From the NCBI GenBank assembly GCA_023386645.1, contig JAEWJI010000058.1:1-64000 (forward strand): 64,000 bases of DNA, given 5' to 3'. Within the stretch, counting starts at the first letter, position 1; every line of letters starts with the position of its first letter. The translations under genes were made by a program, and so were the position numbers. Shown piece after piece: positions 1-9,610 of this stretch. The notes under the pieces were generated by a model. The model ran no database searches. It was not told where the DNA came from and saw only the letters and a list, made by a program, of their open reading frames with translations. The DNA comes from Pseudomonadota bacterium (lineage in GTDB: Bacteria; Pseudomonadota; Alphaproteobacteria; Caulobacterales; Caulobacteraceae).

Positions 1-2162
1 GTGCGCGCCCGGCTCAGCCGGTCCGCTATTCCGCGCTTGATCCGCGGCCCCCGGCTCCCCGTCCGGGCGGACCGCGCACGGGCCCCAGCGCCCGTCCGGG
101 TCCGAACCAGCCCCCGGCCGAACCGACGGTCGCTCGTCCGGTCCGCGCCGGCTTTGGGCGCCCGGCCGGCTCAGGCCGCGAGGACGACCGCGACAAGCGC
201 TTCAACGAGGCCGGCCCCGGCAAGGCCGTGTCCCGCACGCGGGGCGAGCCCAAGCGCCGGGAAGGCCGCCTGACCATCCAGGCCGTGGCCGGAGGAGACG
301 AGGACGCCGCCGAGCGGATGCGCTCGCTGGCCTCGGTCCGCCGCGCCCGCGAACGGGAGAAGGAAAAGCGCAAGGGCGGCTCCACCGATACGCCGAACCG
401 TCCGCGCGAGGTCGTGATCCCCGACGTCATCACCGTCGGCGAGCTCGCCAACCGAATGGCCGTGCGCGGGGTCGACATCGTCAAGTTCCTGATGCGTCAG
501 GGCATGATGGTGAAGATCAACGACGTCATCGACACCGATACCGCCGAGCTCGTGGCCGACGAATACGGCATGACCGTCAAGCGCGTGTCCGAGTCCGACG
601 TCGAGACGGGGTTCCTGTCCGAAGCGGATGACGAGGACGCCACCGAGGTTCGCGCCCCCGTCGTGGCCATCATGGGCCACGTCGACCACGGCAAGACCAG
701 CTTGCTCGACGCCCTGCGCACCACCGACGTGGCGGGCGGCGAGGCCGGCGGCATCACCCAGCACATCGGCGCCTATCAGGTGCGGCTGGAGAACGGCCAG
801 CGGGTCACCTTCCTGGACACCCCAGGCCACGCGGCGTTCAGCGCCATGCGGGCGCGCGGGGCCAATGTGACCGACATCGTGGTCCTGGTCGTGGCAGCCG
901 ACGACGGCGTCATGCCCCAGACGGTCGAGGCCATCCAGCACGCCAAGGCGGCCGGCGCCCCGATCATCGTGGCGGTCAACAAGATCGACAAGCCCGACGC
1001 CGATCCCCAGAGGGTCGTCAACGAGCTGCTGCAGTACGAGGTCATCTCCGAAACCCTGGGCGGCGACGTCCAGATCATCGAGGTGTCGGCCAAGGAGCGG
1101 ACCAACCTCAACGGCCTGCTTGACGCCATCCTGCTGCAGGCCGAGGTCATGGACCTGCGCGCCAACCCGGACCGCTCCGCCGAGGGCGTGGTCATCGAGG
1201 CCAAGCTCGACAAGGGTCGCGGCCCGGTGGCGACCGTGCTCGTCAAGCGCGGCACCCTGAACCGCGGCGATATCGTCGTGGCCGGCTCCGCCTGGGGCAA
1301 GGTCCGAGCCTTGCTGGACGAACGCAACGCCCAGCTGGCCGAGGCCGGTCCGTCGGTTCCGGTCGAGATCCTGGGTCTGGACGAGGCGCCGTCGCCTGGC
1401 GACGTCTTCGCCACGGTGGAGAACGAGGCCCGCGCCCGCGAGCTGACCGAGTTCCGCGCCCGTCAGAAGCGCGAAAAGGCGACCGGCGGCATCAACCAGG
1501 TGTCGCTCGCCGACATGATGGCCAAGCTGGGCTCCAAGAAAATCTCGGAGATGCCGGTCGTCATCAAGTCGGACGTCCAGGGCTCGGGCGAGGCCATCCA
1601 GGGCTCGCTCGAGAAGATGGGCAACGACGAGGTCCGGGCGCGAGTTGTCTACACCGGCGCCGGCGGCATCACCGAGAGCGACGTCAACCTGGCCAAGTCG
1701 GCCGGCGCGCCCATCCTCGGCTTCAACGTCCGCGCGTCCAAGCAGGCCCGCGACCTGGCTGAGCGCGAGGGCGTGGAGATCCGCTACTATTCGATCATCT
1801 ACGACCTGCTGGACGACATGAAGGGCGTGCTCTCGGGCATGCTCGCCCCGCTCCAGCGCGAGACCTTCCTGGGCAACGCCCACGTGCTGCAGGTCTTCGA
1901 CATCACCAAGGTCGGCAAGATCGCCGGCTGTCGGGTCACCGAAGGCGTGGTCAGGAAGGGCGCTCGCGTCCGCATCATCCGCGACGACGTGGTGGTGCTG
2001 GAACTTGGCGTCCTCAACACGCTCAAGCGCTTCAAGGATGAGGTCAACGAGGTGCCCTCGGGCCAGGAATGCGGCATGCAGTTCCAGGGCTTCCAGGACA
2101 TCAAGGAAGGCGACTACATCGAGTGCTTCACGGTCGAAGAGGTCAAGCGGACCCTCGATTAG
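1..2162 (+). CDS. infB: Translation initiation factor IF-2, 5'-truncated by the window edge
   Basis: IF-2 is the GTPase that delivers initiator fMet-tRNA to the 30S subunit and promotes 50S joining. The reading frame is open from base 3, so the real start lies outside the window; about 719 residues are visible. The first ~75 are a Pro/Gly/Arg-rich low-complexity linker typical of long alphaproteobacterial IF-2. The G domain follows, with GHVDHGKTS near visible residue 224, DTPGHAAFS, and NKID. Domain II and the C-terminal tRNA-binding domain (ending VKRTLD) are complete. It heads the ribosome-maturation cluster rbfA-truB-rpsO-pnp, but two unrelated genes separate it from rbfA. Confidence 0.97.
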   Translation, partial: ARPAQPVRYSALDPRPPAPRPGGPRTGPSARPGPNQPPAEPTVARPVRAGFGRPAGSGREDDRDKRFNEAGPGKAVSRTRGEPKRREGRLTIQAVAGGDEDAAERMRSLASVRRAREREKEKRKGGSTDTPNRPREVVIPDVITVGELANRMAVRGVDIVKFLMRQGMMVKINDVIDTDTAELVADEYGMTVKRVSESDVETGFLSEADDEDATEVRAPVVAIMGHVDHGKTSLLDALRTTDVAGGEAGGITQHIGAYQVRLENGQRVTFLDTPGHAAFSAMRARGANVTDIVVLVVAADDGVMPQTVEAIQHAKAAGAPIIVAVNKIDKPDADPQRVVNELLQYEVISETLGGDVQIIEVSAKERTNLNGLLDAILLQAEVMDLRANPDRSAEGVVIEAKLDKGRGPVATVLVKRGTLNRGDIVVAGSAWGKVRALLDERNAQLAEAGPSVPVEILGLDEAPSPGDVFATVENEARARELTEFRARQKREKATGGINQVSLADMMAKLGSKKISEMPVVIKSDVQGSGEAIQGSLEKMGNDEVRARVVYTGAGGITESDVNLAKSAGAPILGFNVRASKQARDLAEREGVEIRYYSIIYDLLDDMKGVLSGMLAPLQRETFLGNAHVLQVFDITKVGKIAGCRVTEGVVRKGARVRIIRDDVVVLELGVLNTLKRFKDEVNEVPSGQECGMQFQGFQDIKEGDYIECFTVEEVKRTLD

Positions 2163-2176
2163 GCAAGAGACCCAGG

Positions 2177-2210
2177 ACCCCTCTCGCATCGCGGGAGGGG
2201 TTCCGTCTTT
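2177..2210 (+). terminator. Hairpin after infB
   Basis: Arms 2177-2187 (ACCCCTCTCGC) and 2191-2201 (GCGGGAGGGGT) pair over 11 bp with one G-T, around a 3-nt ATC loop. They are followed by a short T-containing tail (TCCGTCTTT). It sits just after the infB stop and 30 bp before the next start, so it could end or attenuate transcription. The U-tract is weak. Confidence 0.55.
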
Positions 2211-2239
2211 CGGCCGCAAAGCGGAGCCATGGGAAACGC

Positions 2240-2761
2240 ATGCGCCGCCTCATTGCTGTCCTCGCATTCCTGCTCGGCGCGACCGCCGCGCCCTCGGCCT
2301 TGGCCGATGTTCGCTATCTCGCCTTTGACGCTTCCGATCGAGTCACCCAGACCCTGACGCGCGGCCTGACGCTGGAGGTCCAGCGGGGCCTGTTCGGCGC
2401 CGTGCGAGCTGAACGCATCTATTCCACCACCTCGCGCGGTTCGGCCGAGATTCGTTCCGGCGGTCCGGACGGCGTGTTGCGGGTTCTGCCCGAGGGCGCT
2501 CGCGAGACCTCGATCTACACCATCCCCTTCGACGGCGACGGCCGCCCGCTGGCCCGCGCGCTCTGCCCAGGCTCCGAGGAGGCCTATCTGGTGCTGGGGC
2601 GGGTGCGCGCCGGTCGGCCCCTCACCATGCAGGCCGTGGGACGCTGGGCCGACGGCCAGTTTCGACACTGCGTGACCCTGTCGTACGTCTATCGTGGCGA
2701 ATGGGCCCTGCCGGCGCGGCCAGCCCCTGGCCAGTCCCCGCTGTCGCCCGGACCGCGCTGA
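2240..2761 (+). CDS. Hypothetical exported protein
   Basis: This is a 173-residue protein. The ATG at 2240 opens a clear Sec signal peptide (MRRLIAVLAFLLGATAAPSALA, likely cleaved before DVRYLAF). The mature part is about 150 residues with two cysteines (in LCPGSE and HCVTLS) that could form a disulfide, and it ends in a Pro-rich tail. I recognise no family. It is followed after 1 nt by the DUF2459-like gene, so the two are probably co-expressed and inserted together between infB and rbfA. The periplasmic location is inferred from the signal peptide. Confidence 0.75.
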   Translation: MRRLIAVLAFLLGATAAPSALADVRYLAFDASDRVTQTLTRGLTLEVQRGLFGAVRAERIYSTTSRGSAEIRSGGPDGVLRVLPEGARETSIYTIPFDGDGRPLARALCPGSEEAYLVLGRVRAGRPLTMQAVGRWADGQFRHCVTLSYVYRGEWALPARPAPGQSPLSPGPR

Positions 2762-2762
2762 G

Positions 2763-3452
2763 GTGCGGCCGATCACCGTCCTCGCCGCCGGCGTCCTGGG
2801 GCTCGCCGCCGGCCTATGGACCTGGACCCGCGAGGGCGACCCAGCGCTAGCCCGCGGCCCGGAGGGGGCCGGCGTCACATTGCACTTGCTCGACAACGGC
2901 TTCCACACCGACCTCGCCGTGCCGCGCCAGGCTCTGGACGCCCGGCCTGGCCCTCTCGCCGACGCGGTGCGCGCCCTGCCGCCCGGCGACTGGATCCTGG
3001 TCGGCTGGGGCGACGCGACCTTCTATGTCGATCAGAGCCCGATCCACGAGCGCCTGCCCGACGGCGCCCGCGCCTTCTTCCGCCCCGGCAACGCCTCGGT
3101 GATCATGCTGGACCCTGAACAGGCGGACCCGACGCAACGGTTCGCCGAGGACGGTCGGCGGACCTTCACCCTCTCGCCCGGGGGCTTCGAGGCTCTGCGC
3201 ACTAGGCTGGAAGGCAGCCTGGCGCTGCGAGGCGGCCGCGCCGTGGTCTCGACCCGACGACCCGGCGACGACGCACGCTTCTTCGCCAGCGGCGAGACCT
3301 TCTCGATCCTGCATCTCTGCAACCACTGGACCGCGGGGCTGCTCAACGCCGGCGGTCTGACCATACATCCAGCCCGCGGTGTCACCTCCGGCGAGATCAT
3401 GCGTTCGGTGGAGCGGGCGTCGGAACTGGACAGCCGCACCCCGCGCGCCTAG
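2763..3452 (+). CDS. TIGR02117/DUF2459 family protein
   Basis: This is a 229-residue protein of the DUF2459 (TIGR02117, formerly urease-associated) family, whose biochemical role is unknown to me. I chose the GTG at 2763 because it lies 1 nt after the previous stop and gives an N-terminal hydrophobic anchor (ITVLAAGVLGLAAGLW). Family-like segments are LLDNGFHTDLAVP, LVGWGDATFYVDQ and LCNHWTAGLLNAGG. The body is likely periplasmic, tethered by the anchor. A longer start at 2694 would overlap the upstream gene by 68 bp and is less likely. Confidence 0.8.
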   Translation: MRPITVLAAGVLGLAAGLWTWTREGDPALARGPEGAGVTLHLLDNGFHTDLAVPRQALDARPGPLADAVRALPPGDWILVGWGDATFYVDQSPIHERLPDGARAFFRPGNASVIMLDPEQADPTQRFAEDGRRTFTLSPGGFEALRTRLEGSLALRGGRAVVSTRRPGDDARFFASGETFSILHLCNHWTAGLLNAGGLTIHPARGVTSGEIMRSVERASELDSRTPRA

Positions 3453-3512
3453 ACCCCGCGCCCTTCGCCCGAGCCGGGTCCGACCCCCGGCCGCCGCCAA
3501 AGAGGAGCCGCC

Positions 3513-3968
3513 ATGGCGCGCAAACAGCATACCCGCAACGCCCCCCAGGGCGCTCATTCCGGTCCTAGCCAACGCCAGCTGCGCGCCGGAGAGTTAATCC
3601 GCCACGCCCTGGTTGACGTCCTGCGCGAGGAGGACATCCACGACGAGGCCCTGCAGGGCGTCTCGGTCACCGTCACCGAGGTTAGGATGAGCCCAGACCT
3701 GCGCCACGCCACCTGTTTCGTCGAGCCCCTGGGCGCTGGCGTCGACGCGGCCGCGACCACAGGCCACGAGAGCGAGATCATCAAGGCGCTCAACGCCCAT
3801 GCCCGCTTCCTCCGCGGGCGGCTGGGGACCAAGCTGGACATGAAGTTCACGCCCGACCTGAAGTTCCGCCACGACGAAAGCTTCGACGCGGCCAGCCACA
3901 TGGATCGGCTGTTCAACGACCCCCGTGTCCGAGCCGACCTGGAGCGGGACGACGAGGCCGAGGACTGA
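3513..3968 (+). CDS. rbfA: 30S ribosome-binding factor RbfA
   Basis: RbfA is a single-KH-domain protein that binds the 16S rRNA helix 1 region during late 30S maturation. The 151 residues contain the conserved [11 protein letters not shown] opening helix, the [16 protein letters not shown] core and the [18 protein letters not shown] end of the KH fold. A GAGGAG ribosome-binding site precedes the ATG. The acidic C-terminal tail is usual. Its TGA overlaps the truB ATG (ATGA), indicating translational coupling. Confidence 0.97.
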   Translation: MARKQHTRNAPQGAHSGPSQRQLRAGELIRHALVDVLREEDIHDEALQGVSVTVTEVRMSPDLRHATCFVEPLGAGVDAAATTGHESEIIKALNAHARFLRGRLGTKLDMKFTPDLKFRHDESFDAASHMDRLFNDPRVRADLERDDEAED

Positions 3969-4900
3969 TGGCGAGGCGCAAGCGTGGCCACCCGGTGCAC
4001 GGCTGGGTCTGCCTGGACAAGCCGCTGGAGCTTGGCTCGACCGAGGCGGTCAGCCGCGTCCGAAGGCTCTTCGACGCTCAAAAGGCCGGCCACGCCGGCA
4101 CGCTCGATCCGCTCGCCACGGGCGTCCTGCCGATCGCGCTCGGCGAAGCGACCAAGACCGTGCCCTTCATGATGGAGGCGCAGAAGGTCTACAGCTTCAC
4201 CATTCACTGGGGAATTTCGACGGACAGCGTTGATCGAGAGGGGGAAATCATCGCACGTTCGGACGTTCGACCGACGGTCGAGGCGGTGCGGCGCGCCCTG
4301 ACCGCCTTCGTCGGCGAGATCGACCAGGTCCCGCCCGCCTTCTCCGCCATCCGCGTCAACGGCGAACGGGCCTATGACCTGGCCCGCGCCGGCGAGACGT
4401 TCGAACTCCAGGCCCGTCGCGTGACGATCCATGAAGCGGCGGTGACGGACGCTCCCGATGCTGACCACGTCGAGATCACCATCCGCACGGGCAAGGGCGT
4501 CTATGTCCGCTCCCTGGCCCGCGATCTCGCGACCGTCCTCGGCGCGGAGGGTCATGTGTCGGCCCTGCGTCGTCTCCAGGTCGGGCCCTTCACGGCCGAG
4601 AACGCCGTGACGCTGGATATTCTCGAGGAAATGGTGCATAGGGGCGCCGCCTCGGAAGGCTTGCTTCCCGTCGCGACCGCTCTGGACGACATCCCGGACC
4701 TGGCCGTGACGCAAGAAGACGCCTTCTCGCTTCGGCAGGGACGGCCGATCGTTCTGCTCCCCCGTCAGGTTGAAACGCTCAAGGCCCGCCTTCGGGAGGG
4801 TTCGCGCACCGTTTCCGCCTTTCAGGGCCAGACCCTCGTCGCTCTCGGTCAGTTGCGGGCCGGTCGCCTAGAACCCGACCGCGTATTCAACCTCTCCTGA
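3968..4900 (+). CDS. truB: tRNA pseudouridine(55) synthase TruB
   Basis: TruB makes pseudouridine 55 in the T-loop of elongator tRNAs. The 310-residue length is normal for the family. The motif [12 protein letters not shown] carries the catalytic aspartate at residue 47. Other family segments are GWVCLDKP near the N-terminus, [20 protein letters not shown] and the RCS-like [12 protein letters not shown]. The start overlaps rbfA by 4 nt. The weakly conserved C-terminal ~60 residues correspond to the accessory PUA-like region. Confidence 0.97.
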   Translation: MARRKRGHPVHGWVCLDKPLELGSTEAVSRVRRLFDAQKAGHAGTLDPLATGVLPIALGEATKTVPFMMEAQKVYSFTIHWGISTDSVDREGEIIARSDVRPTVEAVRRALTAFVGEIDQVPPAFSAIRVNGERAYDLARAGETFELQARRVTIHEAAVTDAPDADHVEITIRTGKGVYVRSLARDLATVLGAEGHVSALRRLQVGPFTAENAVTLDILEEMVHRGAASEGLLPVATALDDIPDLAVTQEDAFSLRQGRPIVLLPRQVETLKARLREGSRTVSAFQGQTLVALGQLRAGRLEPDRVFNLS

Positions 4901-4981
4901 GGCGCCTCCGCCAAGGGAGCTTTTCGGGCTCAAGCAGCGAGGCTCCGCGAGCCGAGCGATAGCCCCAGAAAGGACTCTTCG

Positions 4982-5251
4982 ATGTCGATCACTGCCGAGC
5001 GCAAGGCTCAAGTCATCGCCGACAACGCCCGTGGCGAAGGCGACACCGGTTCGGCCGAGGTCCAGGTCGCGATCCTCTCGGAACGCATCGCCAACCTCAC
5101 CGAGCACTTCAAGACCCACAAGAAGGACAACCACTCGCGCCGCGGCCTGCTGAAGCTGGTCTCGCAACGCCGGGGCCTTCTGGATCACCTGAAGAAGTCC
5201 GACGAGGCGCGCTACGGCGCCCTCATCGAAAAGCTGGGTCTGCGCCGCTAA
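4982..5251 (+). CDS. rpsO: 30S ribosomal protein S15
   Basis: This is an 89-residue S15, the canonical length. It is a primary 16S rRNA binder that organises the central domain of the 30S subunit. Conserved parts include [29 protein letters not shown] and [10 protein letters not shown]. An AGAAAGGA ribosome-binding site precedes the ATG at 4982. The 81-nt gap after truB carries only a small GGCTC-CGC-GAGCC hairpin (4941-4953). S15 autoregulates through its leader in other bacteria, but I cannot show that here. A hairpin terminator follows the gene. Confidence 0.98.
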   Translation: MSITAERKAQVIADNARGEGDTGSAEVQVAILSERIANLTEHFKTHKKDNHSRRGLLKLVSQRRGLLDHLKKSDEARYGALIEKLGLRR

Positions 5252-5275
5252 GGCGGCCCGGCGATAGCGGTTTTC

Positions 5276-5303
5276 GAGGCGCGGGCCATGTCCGCGCCTC
5301 TTT
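5276..5303 (+). terminator. Intrinsic terminator after rpsO
   Basis: A perfect 9-bp stem (GAGGCGCGG at 5276-5284 with CCGCGCCTC at 5292-5300), a 7-nt loop and a TTT tail lie 25 bp downstream of the rpsO stop. It may separate rpsO from pnp transcription or leave partial readthrough. The remaining gap to pnp (5304-5482) shows no further gene. Confidence 0.7.
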
Positions 5304-5482
5304 CCGCATAGAGAGCCTGCCGCGCGCCGCGGTTCGTTTCGGCGCACACACGCGAGGGCCTCGTACCGGTCCTCATCATCGCCCGCCGCGCCGAGGCGCC
5401 GGGCCACCTGGGACCGAAGGCCTGAAAACCCCGACCGCCCGCCCCCGCTGGGAATCCGCCCACGGGATCTGAGAAGAGAAAA

Positions 5483-7735
5483 ATGTTCGATATCAAACGC
5501 AAGACGATCGAGTGGGCGGGCCGTCCGCTGACCCTGGAGACCGGCCGCATCGCGCGCCAGGCCGACGGCGCCGTTCTGGCGACCTATGGCGAGACCACCG
5601 TGCTGGCGACCGTCGTCTACGGCCGCGCGCCCAAGCCGGGCCTGGATTTCTTCCCCCTGACCGTCAACTACCAGGAAAAGACCTTCGCCGCCGGCAAGAT
5701 CCCGGGCGGCTACTTCAAGCGTGAAGGCCGTCCGACCGAGAAGGAGACCCTGGTCTCCCGTCTGATCGACCGCCCGATCCGCCCCCTGTTCGTCAAGGGC
5801 TTCAAGAACGAGACCCAGGTCGTCGTCACCGTGCTGCAGCACGACATGGAGAACGACCCGGACATCGTCGGCATGGTTGCCGCCTCCGCCGCCCTGACCA
5901 TCTCGGGCGTGCCCTTCATGGGACCGATCGGCGCCGCGCGCGTGGGCTACATCGCCAATGAGGCCGGCGAGCGTGAGCTGGTCCTGAACCCGACCGTGGA
6001 CCAGATGCCGACGTCGGACCTGGATCTGGTCGTGGCCGGCACCGCCGATGCCCTGATGATGGTCGAATCCGAGGCCAAGGAGCTGTCGGAAGAAACCATG
6101 CTGAACGCCCTGATGTTCGCGCATCGCGGCATGCAGCCGGTGATCGACGCCATCATCGAACTGGCCGAGCACGCCGCCAAGGAGCCCTTCGACTTCCAGG
6201 CCGAGGACCACTCCGACGTGGTCGCCTCGATCAAGTCACTGGTCGGCGAGGACATCAAGACGGCCTACACCCATGTCGGCAAGTACGACCGCCGCTCGGG
6301 CGTCGATGCCGCCAAGAAGGCCGCCGCCGCCAAGCTGGTGAAGACCGACGAGAACCCGGAAGGCGTCGACGCCTCGAAGTTCTCGACCGCCTTCAAGGAA
6401 TGCGAAGCCGAAGTCCTGCGTCGCGACATCATCGAGAATAGCCACCGCGTCGACGGTCGCGCGCTCGACAAGGTCCGGGCCATCGTCTCGGAAGTCGGCG
6501 TCCTGCCGCGCACCCACGGCTCGGCGCTGTTCACCCGGGGCGAGACCCAGGCCCTGGTGGTCGCCACCCTGGGCACCGGCGAGGACGAGCAGTACATCGA
6601 CAGCCTGACCGGCACCTACAAGGAGAAGTTCCTCCTGCACTACAACTTCCCCCCCTATTCGGTGGGTGAAGCCGGTCGCATGGGCTCGCCGGGCCGTCGC
6701 GAGATCGGCCACGGCAAGCTGGCCTGGCGCGCCATCCGTCCGATGCTGCCGTCGGCGGAAGACTTCCCCTACACCATCCGTCTGGTCTCGGAGATCACCG
6801 AGTCGAACGGTTCCTCCTCGATGGCGACCGTCTGTGGTTCGTCGCTGGCCCTGATGGACGCAGGCGTGCCGCTGACCCGTCCCGTCTCGGGCATCGCCAT
6901 GGGCCTGATCCTGGAACCGTCGGGCGAATTCGCCATCCTGTCGGACATCCTGGGCGACGAGGATCACCTCGGCGACATGGACTTCAAGGTCGCGGGCACC
7001 CGTGAAGGCATCACCTCGCTGCAGATGGACATCAAGGTCCCCGGCATCACCGAGGAGATCATGCGCCAGGCCCTGACCCAGGCTTCGGCCGGTCGCCTGC
7101 ACATCCTCGACGAGATGGACAAGGCCATGACGGCGCCGCGCGCCGAACTGGGCGAGTTCGCGCCGAAGATCGAATCCATCAAGATCGCGGTCGACAAGAT
7201 CCGCGAAGTGATCGGCTCGGGCGGCAAGGTGATCCGCGAGATCGTCGAAAAGACCGGCGCCAAGATCGACATCGGCGATGACGGCACCATCAAGATCGCC
7301 GCCAATGACCAGGAGAAGATCGACGCCGCCAAGGACTGGATCAACTCCATCGCCGCCGAGGCCGAGGTGGGCAAGATCTACACCGGCAAGGTCGTGAAGG
7401 TCGTCGATTTCGGCGCCTTCGTGAACTTCTTCGGCGCCAAGGACGGCCTGGTCCACGTGTCGCAGATGGCCCTGGAGCGCGTCGCCAATCCGGCCGACGT
7501 CGTCTCCGAAGGCCAGGAGGTCAAGGTCAAGTTCCTGGGCCTGGACGATCGCGGCAAGACCAAGCTGTCGATGAAGGTCGTCGACCAGACCACCGGCGAA
7601 GACCTGACCGACAAGATCAACGCCGAGCGCGCCGAACGCGGCGAGGCGCCTCTGTCGGAAGACACCGGCGGCCGTCCGAAACGCGACGGCGACCGTGACC
7701 GCGGCGGCGACCGCGGCCGCCGTCGTCGGGACTAA
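5483..7735 (+). CDS. pnp: Polyribonucleotide nucleotidyltransferase (PNPase)
   Basis: PNPase is the phosphorolytic 3'-5' exoribonuclease of RNA decay; it is trimeric and associates with RNase E. The 750 residues contain the two RNase PH domains separated by an alpha-helical domain. The second holds [15 protein letters not shown] and [22 protein letters not shown]. The KH domain ([15 protein letters not shown], near residues 570-590) and the S1 domain ([18 protein letters not shown]) follow, then a basic Arg/Asp-rich tail. The start is the ATG after AGAAGAGAAAA. It follows rpsO as in most bacteria and ends in a strong terminator. Confidence 0.98.
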   Translation: MFDIKRKTIEWAGRPLTLETGRIARQADGAVLATYGETTVLATVVYGRAPKPGLDFFPLTVNYQEKTFAAGKIPGGYFKREGRPTEKETLVSRLIDRPIRPLFVKGFKNETQVVVTVLQHDMENDPDIVGMVAASAALTISGVPFMGPIGAARVGYIANEAGERELVLNPTVDQMPTSDLDLVVAGTADALMMVESEAKELSEETMLNALMFAHRGMQPVIDAIIELAEHAAKEPFDFQAEDHSDVVASIKSLVGEDIKTAYTHVGKYDRRSGVDAAKKAAAAKLVKTDENPEGVDASKFSTAFKECEAEVLRRDIIENSHRVDGRALDKVRAIVSEVGVLPRTHGSALFTRGETQALVVATLGTGEDEQYIDSLTGTYKEKFLLHYNFPPYSVGEAGRMGSPGRREIGHGKLAWRAIRPMLPSAEDFPYTIRLVSEITESNGSSSMATVCGSSLALMDAGVPLTRPVSGIAMGLILEPSGEFAILSDILGDEDHLGDMDFKVAGTREGITSLQMDIKVPGITEEIMRQALTQASAGRLHILDEMDKAMTAPRAELGEFAPKIESIKIAVDKIREVIGSGGKVIREIVEKTGAKIDIGDDGTIKIAANDQEKIDAAKDWINSIAAEAEVGKIYTGKVVKVVDFGAFVNFFGAKDGLVHVSQMALERVANPADVVSEGQEVKVKFLGLDDRGKTKLSMKVVDQTTGEDLTDKINAERAERGEAPLSEDTGGRPKRDGDRDRGGDRGRRRRD

Positions 7736-7761
7736 GGTCCAGCGTCATCGCTGAAATGGAT

Positions 7762-7793
7762 AAGGCCCCGCTGGCGTCAGCGGGGCCTTTTTC
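7762..7793 (+). terminator. Strong intrinsic terminator after pnp
   Basis: A 12-bp perfect stem (AAGGCCCCGCTG at 7762-7773, CAGCGGGGCCTT at 7778-7789) with a GCGT tetraloop runs directly into a T tract (TTTTTCC). It lies 27 bp after the pnp stop, between convergent genes, and ends the infB-pnp cluster. Confidence 0.9.
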
Positions 7794-7827
7794 CTTGGCC
7801 TTCTAAATCGCGGACCGCGAGAAGACC

Positions 7828-8223
7828 TTAGGCCGCGCACTCCGCAGGCTTCTCGTCCTCGTCAAAGAAGCCGCAACCGCGTTCGATCTCGTCGCGGATC
7901 ATCGCGCAGGAGTTCTGGACGTTGCACGGCGGACGGGTGGCGGGGCTGACGGCGACGCAGCGCTCGACCAGCCGGTCCGCCGCCGCACGCCCGATCTCGG
8001 CCGAGCAGGAGCCGGGGTCGCCGGACGCATCGGCGGGGCCCGCCGCCGGCGTCACCCCGGGGGCCTCCTCCTGGGGCGGGGCGTCCGCCGGCATCTCCGG
8101 CGCGGCTCCGGCTTCAGTCGCGGCGGCGGGTTGCGGTTCGCTCGCCTTATCCTCGGGCGACCCGCACGCGGCGAGCGACAGGGCGAGGGCGGAGGCGGCG
8201 ATCAGGGCGAGGCGGCGGCGCAT
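7828..8223 (-). CDS. Hypothetical lipoprotein with Cys-rich C-terminal half
   Basis: This is a 131-residue protein. The N-terminus MRRRLALIAASALALSLAAC is a lipoprotein signal peptide with lipobox LAAC (Cys20). A Pro/Ala/Glu-rich linker follows to about residue 75. The C-terminal half then has six cysteines (SCSAEIG, ERCVAV, PPCNVQNSCAMI, RGCGFF, AECAA), suggesting a small disulfide-bonded domain. I chose the ATG at 8223 because it starts the signal sequence; the upstream extension has none. It is 62 bp downstream of rph on the same strand. The family is not recognised. Confidence 0.75.
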   Translation of the reverse strand: MRRRLALIAASALALSLAACGSPEDKASEPQPAAATEAGAAPEMPADAPPQEEAPGVTPAAGPADASGDPGSCSAEIGRAAADRLVERCVAVSPATRPPCNVQNSCAMIRDEIERGCGFFDEDEKPAECAA

Positions 8224-8285
8224 GGGCGGGCTCCAGCAAAGGTTCTCCGCCACGATGCCCCACTGACGCTGGATGTAAAGTCGGC

Positions 8286-9002
8286 TTACCGGCCGAGCGC
8301 CGCCCGCTGCAGGGCGAACAGCTGCTCGCAGCCGCCGTGGGCCAGGTCGAACAGTCGGTCCAGCTCCGCCCGCGAGAAGCCGCGCCGTTCGCCTGTCGCC
8401 TGGACCTCCACGATCATTCCCTGACCCGTCAGCACGAAGTTGGCGTCGGCCTCGGCCGCTGAGTCCTCCTCGTAGTCCAAGTCCAGCACCGGCGTGTCCT
8501 GGTGGATCCCGCACGACACAGCCGCGACCTGGTCGAGGATGGGATCGGCCACGAGCTTGCCCTCAGCGCGCAGGTAGTCGAGCGCCTGGGCAACCGCGAC
8601 CCAGGCCCCCGTGATCGCCGCCGTGCGCGTGCCGCCGTCGGCCTGGAGCACGTCGCAGTCGATGTGCACCTGGCGCTCGCCCAGGGCCTTCAGGTCGACC
8701 ACGGCGCGCAGACTGCGACCGATAAGCCGCTGAATCTCCTGCGTCCGGCCGGACTGTTTGCCCTGTGCCGCCTCGCGCCGGCCCCGGGTATGGGTCGCGC
8801 GCGGCAGCATGCCGTATTCGGCCGTCACCCAGCCGGAGCCCTTGCCGCGCATCCATCCGGGCACGCTCTCCTCCACCGAGGCGGTGACCAAAACCCGCGT
8901 ATGGCCGAAGGCGATCAGGCAGGAGCCTTCGGCATAGCGATTGACGCCCGTCTCCAGGGTGATGGTGCGCAGCTGGTCGGGGGCGCGTTCGGACGGACGC
9001 AT
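8286..9002 (-). CDS. rph: Ribonuclease PH
   Basis: RNase PH trims tRNA 3' ends by phosphorolysis and takes part in rRNA decay. The 238-residue length is standard. Conserved segments include [51 protein letters not shown], the RNA-binding [15 protein letters not shown] and [17 protein letters not shown]. In Caulobacterales rph usually sits back-to-back with hrcA. Here a GNAT gene lies between them, and the gene downstream is a lipoprotein rather than the common rdgB. Confidence 0.97.
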   Translation of the reverse strand: MRPSERAPDQLRTITLETGVNRYAEGSCLIAFGHTRVLVTASVEESVPGWMRGKGSGWVTAEYGMLPRATHTRGRREAAQGKQSGRTQEIQRLIGRSLRAVVDLKALGERQVHIDCDVLQADGGTRTAAITGAWVAVAQALDYLRAEGKLVADPILDQVAAVSCGIHQDTPVLDLDYEEDSAAEADANFVLTGQGMIVEVQATGERRGFSRAELDRLFDLAHGGCEQLFALQRAALGR

Positions 9003-9046
9003 GCTTGCTCCTTGGAAGCGGAAGGCGCGCTGCTTATCCTGAATCT

Positions 9047-9610
9047 GTGAGCCTGTCCCCCGCCCAGACCGGAACCGTCCGCCTGCGTCCCGCGACGCCG
9101 GCCGACATTCCCCTGCTTGAGGCCTGGGACCGCGAACCGCACGTCATCGCCTGCTCCAGCGACCGCCCTGACCTGGAGGTCGCCTTCGACGGCATCCCCT
9201 GGGCCGAGGAGCTAGCCGAACAGTCCGATGTCACGTGGTACCGCATCGCTGAGGTCGACGAGGGCGCGGGCCCCCGCCCCATAGGCGTCCTGCAGGTCTG
9301 CGACCCCCACCTCGAGCCGACGCACTACTGGGGCGAGATCGAACCGGGCTTTCGCGCGATCGATATCTGGATCGGCCCGCCCGACGCGCTGAGCAAGGGC
9401 TACGGCTCCCGGATGATGACCCTGGCGATCAATGACGCCTTCGCCTCGCCCGAGGTGAAGGCCATCGTCATCGACCCATTGAACTCCAACACCGACGCCC
9501 ATCGCTTCTATCAGCGACTGGGCTTCCGCCGCATCGAACGGCGGATGTTCGGGGAGGACGACTGTCTGGTCATGCGGCTGGAGCGCGCGGACTGGGAGGA
9601 CCGGCGATGA
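9047..9610 (+). CDS. GNAT family N-acetyltransferase
   Basis: This acetyltransferase has about 187 residues and resembles the AacA4/RimJ-like GNAT proteins. [19 protein letters not shown] opens the domain, [20 protein letters not shown] matches the acetyl-CoA-binding motif A region, and [21 protein letters not shown] matches motif B. The substrate is unknown; aminoglycoside modification should not be assumed. I prefer the GTG at 9047; a TTG at 9005 would extend it by 14 residues. The 3' end overlaps the hrcA ATG (ATGA at 9607), so the two genes are translationally coupled. Confidence 0.82.
   Translation: MSLSPAQTGTVRLRPATPADIPLLEAWDREPHVIACSSDRPDLEVAFDGIPWAEELAEQSDVTWYRIAEVDEGAGPRPIGVLQVCDPHLEPTHYWGEIEPGFRAIDIWIGPPDALSKGYGSRMMTLAINDAFASPEVKAIVIDPLNSNTDAHRFYQRLGFRRIERRMFGEDDCLVMRLERADWEDRR

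Noticed and set aside
171..2219. A 682-codon open frame opposite infB
   Set aside because: It is antisense to IF-2 and has His/Asp/Leu-rich low-complexity content with no homology I can recognise.
4901..4981. Regulatory RNA structure in the rpsO leader
   Set aside because: Only a 5-bp hairpin is visible; the S15 autoregulatory fold cannot be supported from sequence alone.
5248..5550. A 100-codon minus-strand frame across the rpsO-pnp gap
   Set aside because: It overlaps the pnp start antisense, has no ribosome-binding site and covers the rpsO terminator.
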